Origin: Calliopum simillimum
Taxonomy: Eukaryota; Arthropoda; Insecta; Diptera; Lauxaniidae
Length of the DNA stretch: 64,000 bases
Direction: 5' to 3'
Assembly: GCA_951812925.1 (NCBI GenBank)
Contig: OX638368.1
Coordinates: 70,404,422-70,468,421 of the forward strand
Shown: positions 33,532-43,600 of the stretch, in pieces
Layout of the letters: the number at the start of each line of letters is the position of its first letter
How positions within the stretch are numbered: the first letter of the stretch is position 1
Made by a program: the position numbers and the translations under genes
Notes under the pieces: generated by a model
The model's input: the letters and a program-made list of their open reading frames with translations, nothing else
Databases searched by the model: none
What the model was told of the DNA's origin: nothing

Positions 33532-34270
33532 TGTTGCTTAACTTGAAATTATAAAAACAAATTTAATCAACTTTATTTTATTCTCTTCTAAATTTAATCA
33601 ATTGTAATTGAATTTAATCATAGCATTAGCAATTCGATGAATTTTCTGAATTCAATCAATTTAGAACCGAATTTAATCATTGCTCTATCTGTACAGTACC
33701 TGTCCATTAAATTGCGAACGATAGCATTTTTTCGTAAAATCAAGTATAACTCGCAGAGTGTTGCATTAAAAAAATCAAAAGTAAGGTCAGTTGCATTGTT
33801 CTGCATTTCAGCTCTGTAGACAACTTTTCAAAAATCAAATCTGACACCCACTTGTGAAAATAATGAGAAAAAACTCTCGATAGAAGTAATTTCAGCTATT
33901 CAGATTTTGATATTACTTGAAAAATTAGTGCAATTTGTTGAAGAAAAAGCTAATAAATGTTCAAATTTCTTCACAACGACAAAGGATAGAGGAATTAATT
34001 AAAATTATCGGAATTTAAAACCTTTTCAAATTCTCACTACTACCCTGTAATTTAGAAATGGGTGCTAAAAGTGGTATTAAGGTGGAAAAATATATTTCAT
34101 TTCATTTTCATTTCATTTCATTTATTCATATATAATATGCATTAGTACCAAAAGAATAAATTTCTTTTGCTGTACAACATAATTTGCGGTGGTCAATTAG
34201 TTACATGTAGTAGCTGTTTCGAATGATGGGGGTACTAGCTATTCAGATATAGCAAAAAATGTAGGCATCA

Positions 34271-34528
34271 GTGTTCAAAACTGCAAAGGAATATAAGAAT
34301 ATACCTACTAAGATAATAAATTTTTCTAATAGCCGAGCAAATTGCAGAGGAAAGCGGAAAACCACTATAAGACAAGGCAGATTAAGTATGCAAAAAACCT
34401 TTGAGAACCGAACCGCAACATTTCGGAATGTTTGTAACGACTTAAAAAGCGCTAGTGTCAATATAACAAGACATAATCTTAGAAAACGATTTCATGAATA
34501 TTGTTCTTTATGCAATATGGCAGCATAA
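34271..34528 (+). pseudogene. Tc1-like transposase N-terminal half, left arm
   Basis: The frame reads KEYKNIPTKIINFSNSRAN, then KRKTTIRQGRLSMQK and SASVNITRHNLRKRFHEY. These are the second helix-turn-helix and linker of a Tc1 transposase. Upstream, SYSDIAKNVGIS of the first helix-turn-helix is readable in another frame. It ends before the catalytic domain. Confidence 0.6.
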
Positions 34529-34656
34529 AAGCCAAAATTGACTTAAGAATTGCGCAGTCTGGAAACTTAGTTTTTCCACTAGTTAGAAGCAAGATCCTTA
34601 TGTAGCTGTGCCCATAAAAATCGGTGTCACTTCATTGCTTTAATCAATTTTGGCTT

Positions 34657-34914
34657 TTATACTGGCCTACTGCATACAGAACAATTTTCATCAAATCGTC
34701 TTGTAAGATTATGTCTTGTTATATTGACACCAGCGCTTTTTAAGTCGTTCCAAATACTTCGAAATGTTGCGGTTCGGTTCTCCAAGGCTTTTTGCACAGT
34801 TAATCTGCCTAGCCTTATAGTGGTTTTCCGCTTTTCTCTGCAATTTGCTCGGCTATTAGAAAAATATATTATCTTAGCAGGTATATTCTTATATTCCTTT
34901 GCAGTTTTGAACAC
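34657..34914 (-). pseudogene. Tc1-like transposase N-terminal half, right arm
   Basis: Mirror copy of 34271-34528, with about 80% identical residues by eye (for example KRKTTIRLGRLTVQKALENR and SAGVNITRHNLTRRFDEN). The two arms have diverged, so the palindrome is not brand new. Confidence 0.6.
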
Positions 34915-35785
34915 TGATGCCTACATTTTCTGCTATATCTGAATAGCTTGAACCCCCATCTTTCGAAAGAGCTTCTACATTAGAGGTGTTTTAAGAATGT
35001 ATGGAGATCCTTAGTAACAACATTTTGATACTTGACACCCCTCAATTTTGTGAAGTTGGAAAAAAAAATGAGTTTGCAAAAAAAATTTTGCTGGTGAGGT
35101 GAGGGTAAAGGTTGGCGCATCAAGGTCAAAGGTGAGAGAAAAAGAGAAAAAATTTACATACAGCCCTACAAATGCTTAGGGGTCACCTCTAGAGGGGTCA
35201 AACGTATGACCAACCCACATTATTTTTTCTCCCTCAACATTTTTACCAACCATACCTACCCCCTATCTCTAACCCCTATGGGGGCTCCCATACAAAATTT
35301 ATATTTTTAGGAAATCGACCCCCACCACTCCCTGGGTGCCTCTGGAAGGGTCAAATGTATGACTGGTCCCTAATATTTTTTCCTCCACAAAATTTTTTCC
35401 CAACATACTTACCCTCTATCTCTGACTCTTTAGGGGACTCCCATACAAAATAGATGTCATAGACATGAAAAATATGAAAAGAAAATCTTCAAATAGCCCC
35501 ATAACTGCCCAGAAGTCACTCCTAGAGGAGTCAAATATATGACCGACCCCCATTAGCCCCCCTCCAAAGTTTTTTCTCAGCATACCTTCCCTCTATTTCC
35601 AATCCATAAGGGGGCTCCCATACAAAGCTACAATTTTTACATAAAATGCCCTCACTGCCCTAACTGGCCCACGGGTACCCCTAGATGGGTCAAATATATG
35701 ACCGACCCCCATTATTTTTTTGCGACCTATATTTTTCTCCCACATACTTGCCCAATATTTTCAACCCTGAAAAGAGCTGCCATAC

Positions 35786-36315
35786 AATTTTTTTTATTTT
35801 ATAAATTTTGCTAGATAAAATGGGGGTCGGTCATACATTTGACCCTTCTAGGAGTACCCATGGTCCAGTTAGGACATTGGGGGCAGTTTCTAAAAAAAAC
35901 CGTAACTTTGTATGGGAGCCCCCTTAAGGATTGGAAATAGGGGGTAGGTAAGCTGTGAAGCTTTGGAGGGGGGTAATGGGGATCGGTCATATATTTGACT
36001 CCTCTAGGAGAGACTCCTTGGCAATTATGGGCCTATTTGACGATTTCCTTTCCATATTTTTTATGTCTATGACGTCAATTTTGTATGGGGGCCCCCTTAA
36101 GAGCTAGAGATAGAGGGTAAGTATAGTGCAAAAAAATGTTGAGGAGGAAAAAATATTAGGGGCCGGTCATACATTTGACCCTTCTAAGGGCACCCTGGGA
36201 GTGGTGGGGGTCGATTTCCTAAAAATCTCAATTTTGTATGGAAGCACCCTTAGGGGTTAGAGGTAAGAGGTAGGTATGTTTGGTAAAAATGTTGAGGGAG
36301 AAAAAATAATGTGGG
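35786..36315. repeat. Right arm of the large foldback, inner part
   Basis: Three units with GGTCGGTCATACATTTGACCC-like cores near 35825, 35985 and 36165 mirror the units of the left arm. Words such as TTTTGTATGGGGGCCCCC and AGAGATAGAGGGTAAGTA are the inverses of those at 35270-35640. The arm is cut at 36315 by the gypsy retrotransposon and resumes at 49177. Confidence 0.8.
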
Positions 36316-37110
36316 TGTTGTGAGTTTGCTAAGCACCTAAAGCATAAATCAGTCATAAAAGAACCACTAAATATTTTTATTAATACACCCTAAGTAAATA
36401 CAGAACATTCTTTTGATTGCACATCGATTGATCGAGTTTCAGCTAAAGCCAAACCGTGGGATACCAAAATGAAATGTATCCAACGTCGTCAATCGTGTGA
36501 TTTAAATTTTAGTCAAAACAAATTAGAACACTAAATACACAAACACCATGCTTTTGCTATGGACACCTGAATGGAATGTGTCTGGCAAAAGCATGGGAAT
36601 CGGGAATCGCGTACGTGATAAATCGTGTGATTTCAATTTTAGTTAAAGCAACCTAGAATACTAAATACACAAACAACATGCTTTTGCTATGGACACCTGA
36701 ACGGAATGTGTCTGGCAAAAGCTTGGGAATTGGAAGTCGCGTACATGATCGAACCGATTGGTGTTTAGCTTTGCAAGCTCACAGCGTGAACTCTCCCCCG
36801 GAAGTTAGAACGAGCTCAGGTATGAAACGAGGAGAAAAGCTCGGTTCATGCAACTAAAAGCTCTTTCTAACTTTCCGATGATAATTAATAAATAGCGTAA
36901 GCAAATGAAGAACGAGTGTAGTATAATTTTTTCAAGTGTGTGGAAATAAAACATAATAATTTACCAAGAAGTCTAAGTTGAAGTGTTTTCTTACTAAAAT
37001 TGGAATAGTGCAGCAGCAGAAGTTTAAAGTGCTGATACGTTTCTACTAAATTGGTAAAGTGCAGCAGAAGAACGCCGCAGCCACCACTACGGAGTATATA
37101 TATTACAACA
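36316..37110 (+). repeat. 5' LTR of the complete gypsy element
   Basis: 795 bp. The only clear difference I see from the 3' LTR is one extra TG in TCAAGTGTGTGGAAA. It contains a near-duplicate ~130-bp block, with ATGCTTTTGCTATGGACACC occurring twice. Promoter and polyadenylation signals should lie here. Confidence 0.93.
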
Positions 37111-37111
37111 T

Positions 37112-37129
37112 TTGGCGCAGCCGGTATTC
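37112..37129 (+). promoter_or_regulatory. Primer binding site of the complete gypsy element
   Basis: TTGGCGCAGCCGG begins one or two bases after the LTR. TGGCGCAG is the start of tRNA-Ser- or tRNA-Arg-type primer sites in Drosophila gypsy-group elements; the exact tRNA is not determined. Confidence 0.65.
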
Positions 37130-38501
37130 CGAGCCAGGAATACGCGAACAACAGGAAAAATTACCAACATTTGGCCAACATAAAAGCAGCAATAAGAGCA
37201 GTTTAATTGGTAAGTACGGTGTCACGAAAAGAGGAAAAATAGAAAATCCGTCGATAATTTGGTAGATGTAACATCTAACAAATTAGAAAAAGAAAAAAAA
37301 ATTTTTTTTTTAGTAAAGGAACGAATAAAACGTTTGATTTTCGATAGATGTAACATCTAGCGAAAAATTGAACAAGTTCCTATAGTAAAAACATAACTAC
37401 AATAGGAGTTTAAAATTTTTTTTTGCGTGAAATCGGTCTGGGAAAAAATAAAGTAAAGGAAAATTGTGAAAAGTGAAGAGCAAAGTGAATTAGAAAATCC
37501 ATTGCTATAGGGGAGAAACAGAAAGTTTAAAAATTTCATTAAAAACTGTTTTGTTAATTGTTAATCGGCAATAGCTAATTCAAATTTGGTTTTAATAGTG
37601 GTCTTTGTGTAGGATTTCAGAAGTTCTTGGTAGAATTAATTACTAAGTATTTGGGAATCTTATGTGAAGGGCTATTAAAGGCAAATCTAAGGTGCTATCT
37701 TTGCCGAGGAAGAGCAATTCTTTTGTTTGAACAGTTTACAAATTTTAAAGCCACTTCATAAGGGGCTGAAGTTTGTAAAGTCTTCATTGAAGTCTTGTTC
37801 TCATAACCGGGAAATCTTGCTGGTTTAGTTTTGGGTTCTCAAGAATTATTTTCAAGTGATTCAAGAGTTCCGTATCGATCAGCAAGATTACGAAAAATTT
37901 TAAGTGCAAATAAAATTATTTGATAAAACTATTTCTGCCTTCACGGAGGAAATAGAATAAAATTCATTGCTACCGATCAGCAACTAAAAGCTTTTATGCA
38001 TATCAAATTCAAGCAAGAATAACAAAAAGCGAAAAAGTAAAAATTTCATTTGGGTCATTAGCTTTGTTTTTATTTGCGTTCATATACCTAAAAGCTTTAT
38101 ATGCGGAATAATTTGGTTAATGTAATTTTGCGATAGGTCAGGAACAAGAAAAACAAAGAATAATACAAACACTTTCAATGCAAGTTCATTGCACATAAAA
38201 AAGCGAAGTCAGCAGTTTTTACCGAAACTTCTTCATGGCTTTAATGCAAGTGTAACTTGGATCTTTTGTTTATAAATTGACAAGCAACAATAAGAATATT
38301 TTTTTTGCTGCAACAGTAGCAACGATAAATGAAAAATTTAATAAAATTTCGATTTGCATTAGCGTAACCTAGAACTTCAGTTGGGACAATTTTATTTGTT
38401 TCGTTTGTTTATTGCATCTAACAGTGGGAAAATTAAACGCAAAACCGAAAATATTTTTCTTCTTTTACTAGTAGATTATTTTTGTCTTTCTTTTCAATGG
38501 A
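37130..38501 (+). other. Leader of the complete gypsy element
   Basis: About 1.4 kb, non-coding and AT-rich. Two TAGATGTAACATCTA palindromes lie near 37263 and 37344. A two-codon upstream frame, ATG GAA TGA at 38497-38505, overlaps the gag ATG and could tune re-initiation. Confidence 0.6.
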
Positions 38502-40550
38502 ATGAATAGTCAGGAGTTACTGAAAATATACCACGAAAAGTTACTTCAAGAATTAGATAATTTTATTGAAAAATTGTGGGGTAGCCTAAGACATTTCTCA
38601 GTGGATAGAAAAGATTTCCAGAAACGGGAGGAAAAAGTTAAAGCATATTTTGGACTCTCGCTAGTAGAAACAGCGGATTTGTTAGTTGAAGAAATAATAG
38701 ATATAACAGAAAAATCAGAATCAGTTGGCAAATTAGAGGAAAGTTTTGTTGCCTTAAGAAATAAGTACGAAAAAATTAAGGCACAAACGATAGTCTATTC
38801 TGATCAATTAGTAGCACTAGAGAAAGAAAATATAAGGTTACTCAGTGTTATAAAAGGAGAAGACAGCTCCTGGGGAAATTTTTCACAATTTCTGGATCAA
38901 CAATCAGAAGACGATAGCCTTACAATAAGAAAACTGCAAGAACAGGAGAGGGATCTAAAAAGTCACAACATCTCTTTAAAAGAAGAACTTGATAGAACAA
39001 ACAGAAAGCTAAAGGAACAAATCAGAACGCCATTAAAAATGACAGAGTTCAGGAAATTAACAGAGGCAATTAAGCAAAACGAAACGAAGTTAATGAAGCT
39101 AGTGAAAGATTATGAAAACGAAAATAAGGAAAATCAAACTCTCAGATTTTTTACAAAGAAGTTGACAGAATTAGATGCTGTATGGGCAGCTATGGTAGTA
39201 ATAAACATGGATCTGGAAAATTGTAGGAAAGAAAACGATACGCACGAGTTTTTCACGAAAAATGTATTCGATGGTCTGGAGCAATGTTATACTAATGTTA
39301 GAAAAGTAATGGAAGACGATTTTAATTCCGCAAAGATAAGGTCAAATAGAAGCAAAACAGGATTGTTGGAAACGAATGCTCAAGTCAACACAGAATTACA
39401 AATCAACGCCACAGGGAGCAAGCCCGTAACGCCGAATATTCACTTTGACGGTCACAACCAATTGGATTATCACAGCATGAGAAAGGAATTCGGCCAAATA
39501 GCTAAGTGGGTACGGGATACGGTACCATTCTTTCACGGAGTCGACTCACCAAATCTAAAAGCAGATTTGTACAGATTTATAGAATCGTGTGAAGCAGTGA
39601 AAAGAATCATTAATCAAGCCGAAGAACCTGAGCTGGTAGCGCGAATTAGACTTCATCTCGGCGGGGATGCCTTCGAATTAGTAAGGCAACTACATTTTAG
39701 TAAGGTGCAGGATTTATTAGATTTATTGAAAAGTACTTATATAAAGGAACAGAAATTCGACGAAATACAGAGAGAAATCCGTAATGCACGTCAAAGTGTA
39801 GGGGAAGATATTCGAGCGTACGCCCGACGACTTAGTACATTAAAGGCAGCTGCAGAAAGTAGTATTAGACGTAAATACGGAAATCAAGGTATTGAGGCGT
39901 TTTCAAAAGAAATAAACACGTCAGTAATAATGGCATTTAAAAGAGGACTTAGGAACAATTCCATAAAAATGCTAATGGTAACAAATAAAGCGGACTCATT
40001 GGAAGAATTGATGACAGAAGCATTGATCATAGAGGAAACTATTGGCAATGAGGAGGAGCACACGACGACAATTAACAGTATACAGGCAATCGAGAAGTTG
40101 GCAAATTTACGTTTGCGTGAAATAAACAATAAAGTACCTATACCTTATGAAGCCGAACAAGGACTGCAGCCACCAAAACAGAGTTACCAAAATACATGGA
40201 AAGGCCAGAACAAGACAATCAACAAAAAACCAACAATAAATTGTTCTTTCTGTAATAAAGTGGGTCACGTGAGGGAAGATTGTTGGGCTAGGAAAAATTC
40301 CAAATATTGCAGCAAGTGCGCAAAGTACGGTCACGAGGCAAGTGACCAATGTTCACAAAATAAATCGCAGACTAAATGGTTTAAGGGATCTACCAAAAAA
40401 CAACAAGAAAATGGCGCATCTACAAGCCAAGAAGCAAACCAAAATGGGACCATAGTGAAACCGGGTCCCAGTAAATGCCGTTGGTGCCGCAGAATAGGGC
40501 ACACAATGGAGGAATGTTTCGCGAAAAAAGAATTTGATTCGGGAAACTAA
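38502..40550 (+). CDS. gag: Gag polyprotein, 682 residues
   Basis: This structural protein forms the cytoplasmic particle and binds genomic RNA. The start ATG at 38502 is the first in the frame. Residues 1-250 are charged and coiled-coil-like (for example LEESFVALRNKYEKIKAQ and NISLKEELDRTNRKLKEQ), an unusually long N-terminal region. Residues about 320-530 form a capsid-like helical region (VPFFHGVDSPNLKADLYRFI and LHLGGDAFELVRQL). Three zinc knuckles follow: CSFCNKVGHVREDC, CSKCAKYGHEASDQC (one extra residue before the last Cys) and CRWCRRIGHTMEEC. No stop or shift is seen. The last codons before the UAA contain a GGGAAAC slippery site, so a fraction of ribosomes should enter pol. Confidence 0.93.
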   Translation: MNSQELLKIYHEKLLQELDNFIEKLWGSLRHFSVDRKDFQKREEKVKAYFGLSLVETADLLVEEIIDITEKSESVGKLEESFVALRNKYEKIKAQTIVYSDQLVALEKENIRLLSVIKGEDSSWGNFSQFLDQQSEDDSLTIRKLQEQERDLKSHNISLKEELDRTNRKLKEQIRTPLKMTEFRKLTEAIKQNETKLMKLVKDYENENKENQTLRFFTKKLTELDAVWAAMVVINMDLENCRKENDTHEFFTKNVFDGLEQCYTNVRKVMEDDFNSAKIRSNRSKTGLLETNAQVNTELQINATGSKPVTPNIHFDGHNQLDYHSMRKEFGQIAKWVRDTVPFFHGVDSPNLKADLYRFIESCEAVKRIINQAEEPELVARIRLHLGGDAFELVRQLHFSKVQDLLDLLKSTYIKEQKFDEIQREIRNARQSVGEDIRAYARRLSTLKAAAESSIRRKYGNQGIEAFSKEINTSVIMAFKRGLRNNSIKMLMVTNKADSLEELMTEALIIEETIGNEEEHTTTINSIQAIEKLANLRLREINNKVPIPYEAEQGLQPPKQSYQNTWKGQNKTINKKPTINCSFCNKVGHVREDCWARKNSKYCSKCAKYGHEASDQCSQNKSQTKWFKGSTKKQQENGASTSQEANQNGTIVKPGPSKCRWCRRIGHTMEECFAKKEFDSGN

Positions 40551-40585
40551 AAAGGGCCCAGCTTCAGCCAGACAACTGGGAACCC
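40541..40585 (+). promoter_or_regulatory. -1 ribosomal frameshift signal at the gag/pol junction
   Basis: The heptamer GGGAAAC (40541-40547) is read G GGA AAC in the gag frame and lies directly before the UAA stop. Six bases later a hairpin can form: GGGCCCAG at 40554-40561 pairs with CTGGGAACCC at 40576-40585, with a two-base bulge. The -1 frame is open from here into pol without a stop. GGGAAAC is a known retroviral slippery heptamer. Confidence 0.8.
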
Positions 40586-40663
40586 AAAAATAAAGAGAAA
40601 ATAACAAATGGTACAAATGGAAAAGTAAGTCATACACTGAATACAGTAGTTGATCCACTTTCC

Positions 40664-43600
40664 ATGAAAACCAATAGCAAATTAAACAATAGAATTGAAA
40701 TAGACAAACAAGATGAAATAGAAGTAATGGATCAAACGCAGATGTCTGCAGTTGACACATGCAACAAAACAAAAAACAAAATAAAACTTCTATACATATC
40801 CGTAGTTGTATTTTATGTAACATGCAACAGCGTATACTTGACAGTTACATCACTGTGGAGCAGTTTAGGTAAAATAAGTAAAATATGTATGCGATTTAAA
40901 CCCGTCTGGTACATTGTCAACATCTTAGAGAAACTATGGGAGAAGGCAATAAGGACGGAATTAAAAGAGCCAATTGATGTGGTAACAGTAAATCATTCTA
41001 TCCAAAATACGTTTGATACGTTCACTACAGGTTATGGGCTTCAAAAATCTGCATTAAATTCAAATATAAATATGGAAAATCCAAAAGAAACAGTAACAAT
41101 AAATCATCCTATCCAAAATACGCTTGATACGTTAACTGCAGGCTATGTACTTAATGAAGGTACAGTCGGACTTTACGAAACACAGAATGACGTGTTCATA
41201 GTAGTGCCTTGCCAGGAGGCCAAAAATGATAGACTCATTTTACTTGTAGATTCGGGAGCCGATACAAGCCTGATTAAAAAAGACTCGATGTCACATCCCG
41301 TGAAGATGGACTCGAGCGTTAAGAAAAATTTAAGTGGAGCATTTGGTGGACAAATTGCAACATTAGGAACTACAAATATTATACACAGCAGTTGTCCAGA
41401 ACTAAGTTTATCACTACATGTGGTATCACTAGAGCATGGAATACCTGCTGATGGAATATTAGGTAGGGATAATTTGTGGAACCGTTCAGTGATAAATGCC
41501 ATACAGAAAAAACTAACATTTTACGACGAAAATAATGAAGAATCGATATCATTTGCACTAGAATCAGTAAATTCGATAAATAAAATATTATACAACGAGG
41601 AATTAACAATTAAGTCGCGTACTGTAAAAATAATACCATTAAAAATAAAAACCACAGCCAAAGAAGTGGTTATACACAAACAAGAACTTTCACAAGGAGT
41701 TTATTTAGGAGAAACTTTAACTAAAGTAAAGAATGGGATAGCATACGTCCCAATTTTGAATTCCTCTGAGAAGGAATATATAATAAATCAAGATTATTCA
41801 GCAAAATTTTCTTTGTACGATGAGTACAAAAATATAACAAATAGTTCCATAAACACGATAAATCAACAAGATGTAAGAGCAAGACTGAACAAACTATTTG
41901 AATCGATTGATTTGGATCCAAACTTAAGCATAGAAGAGCGAGCATCAATTGAAAGCGTGTGCACATCATTTCACGATATATTCCTCTTAGAAGGAGATAT
42001 ATTAACATACACTCCAGTGTTGAGACACGAAATCCCGACATTGGATGGTCAACCACCAATTAACCAAAAGCAGTACCGTTTACCACATTCCCACAGAATG
42101 GAAATAAATAAACAGGTGGAAAAATTACTGGATGAGGGTATTATTTCACCAAGTACTTCACCTTGGAATTCACCACTGCTACTCGTCCCTAAGAAAAGTG
42201 GAAAAGATGGAGAGAAAAAGTGGAGACTGGTAATAGATTTCAGAAAGTTAAACGAAGCCACTATAAAACAAGTTTTCCCCATACCACGAATAGACGAAAT
42301 CCTAGATCAGTTGGGACATAGCAGATATTTTTCGACTTTAGATCTCGCCAGTGGGTATCACCAAGTTTTGGTCAAAGAAGGTGACAAGGAGAAAACAGCA
42401 TTCAGCACAGGATTGGGACATTTTGAATTCAATAGAATGCCATTTGGTTTAACGGGAGCACCAGCAACATTCCAGAGAATAATGAACCATATTTTAACAG
42501 GGCTTCAAGGCTTAGAATGTTTTGTTTATTTAGATGACATAGTGATATACGGCAAAAATTTGAATGAACATGAAAACAGATTGCGTAAAGTTTTTACTGT
42601 GCTAAGGGAAAATAATTTGAAATTAAACACTGAAAAATGTAACTTTTTGCGTAGGGAGGTAATCTATCTTGGGCATAAATGCTCTGAAAACGGCGCTTTG
42701 CCGGATCCACAAAAAATAGAGTGCGTAAAAAACATTCCAGTGCCTAAAAATAGAAAAGATGTACAGGCCTTTTTGGGACTCGTCAACTATTACCGGAAAT
42801 TCATTAAGGACACAGCGAGATTAGCACTTCCAATAAATAAACTTCTACGAAAAGATGCAAAATTTTTATGGACAACAGAATGCCAAAACTCATTCGAAAA
42901 CTTAAAGAAAGCAATAATATCTCCACCGATATTAATATATCCTGATTTCTCGAAACAATTCTTATTAACGACAGACGCCAGTAACGAAGCGCTGGGGGCA
43001 ATTCTTTCGCAAGGAGAAGTTGGTAAGGATAACCCGGTAGCTTTCGCTAGTAGAGCGCTAAGTGAAACCGAAAAGAGATATTCTACCATTGAAAAAGAAT
43101 TTCTTGCAATAGTTTGGGCAACCAAAAATTTTAGAGCTTATTTACTTGGCAGACATTTTAAAATTTTCACAGATCATCAACCACTACGTGGAATAGCAAA
43201 TTTAAAAGATCAAACTTCACGTTTAGCTAGATTTAGACATAAGATGTCGGAATATGATTTCGAAATCATATACAAACCAGGGAAGAAGAATTTAAATGCT
43301 GATGCGCTTAGTAGAATACCACAAACAGACACGCAAATAACTATAGTACAAACAAGGTCTAAAACTAAAGCAGTCGACCAAGAGAAAATAGAAGTATCGA
43401 ACGAAGTTGAGGAAGATACCCCGGTGGGTGAAATTACTGAGCCTAGCATTATCATTCTAAAAGATCCACAAGAGATACGGACGGTATTAAAAGATTTTCA
43501 CGATAGCACATTGGGAGGCCATCAGGGAGCGGTAAAAACACTACTGAGAATTAGAAAACAGTTCAAGTGGCCAGGAATGCAAAAAGATGTGAAAAACTAT

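Larger units (their letters stand above)
34205..34978. mobile_element. Palindrome of two Tc1-like transposase N-terminal halves
   Basis: Inverted arms (about 34205-34545 and 34635-34978) each carry the same coding fragment, on + at 34271-34528 and on - at 34657-34914. Each reads AKEYKNIP.KII.FSNSRAN, KRKTTIR and GRL..QK..ENRTATFR. This is the DNA-binding half of a Tc1-type transposase with its KRKT hook. The right arm of the large foldback lacks it, so it is a later insertion. It has no catalytic domain. Confidence 0.7.
33541..35785. repeat. Left arm of the large foldback element
   Basis: The outer part has GAATTTAATCA repeats, followed by about 480 bp (33640-34110) that is the reverse complement of 49385-49860. 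Shared words include CTGCGAGTTATACTTGATTT, in inverse here. After a Tc1-palindrome insertion (34205-34978) the arm continues with ACTTGACACCCCTCAATTTT (inverse near 49340) and four units with GGGTCAAA(T/C)GTATGACC-type cores near 35200, 35355, 35535 and 35690. The centre of symmetry is near 35765-35790. Confidence 0.75.

Noticed and set aside
40353..40823. 156-codon minus-strand frame over the gag/pol junction
   Set aside because: It is antisense to well-supported gag and pol coding sequence; Leu/Phe/Cys richness is the mirror of A-rich codons.
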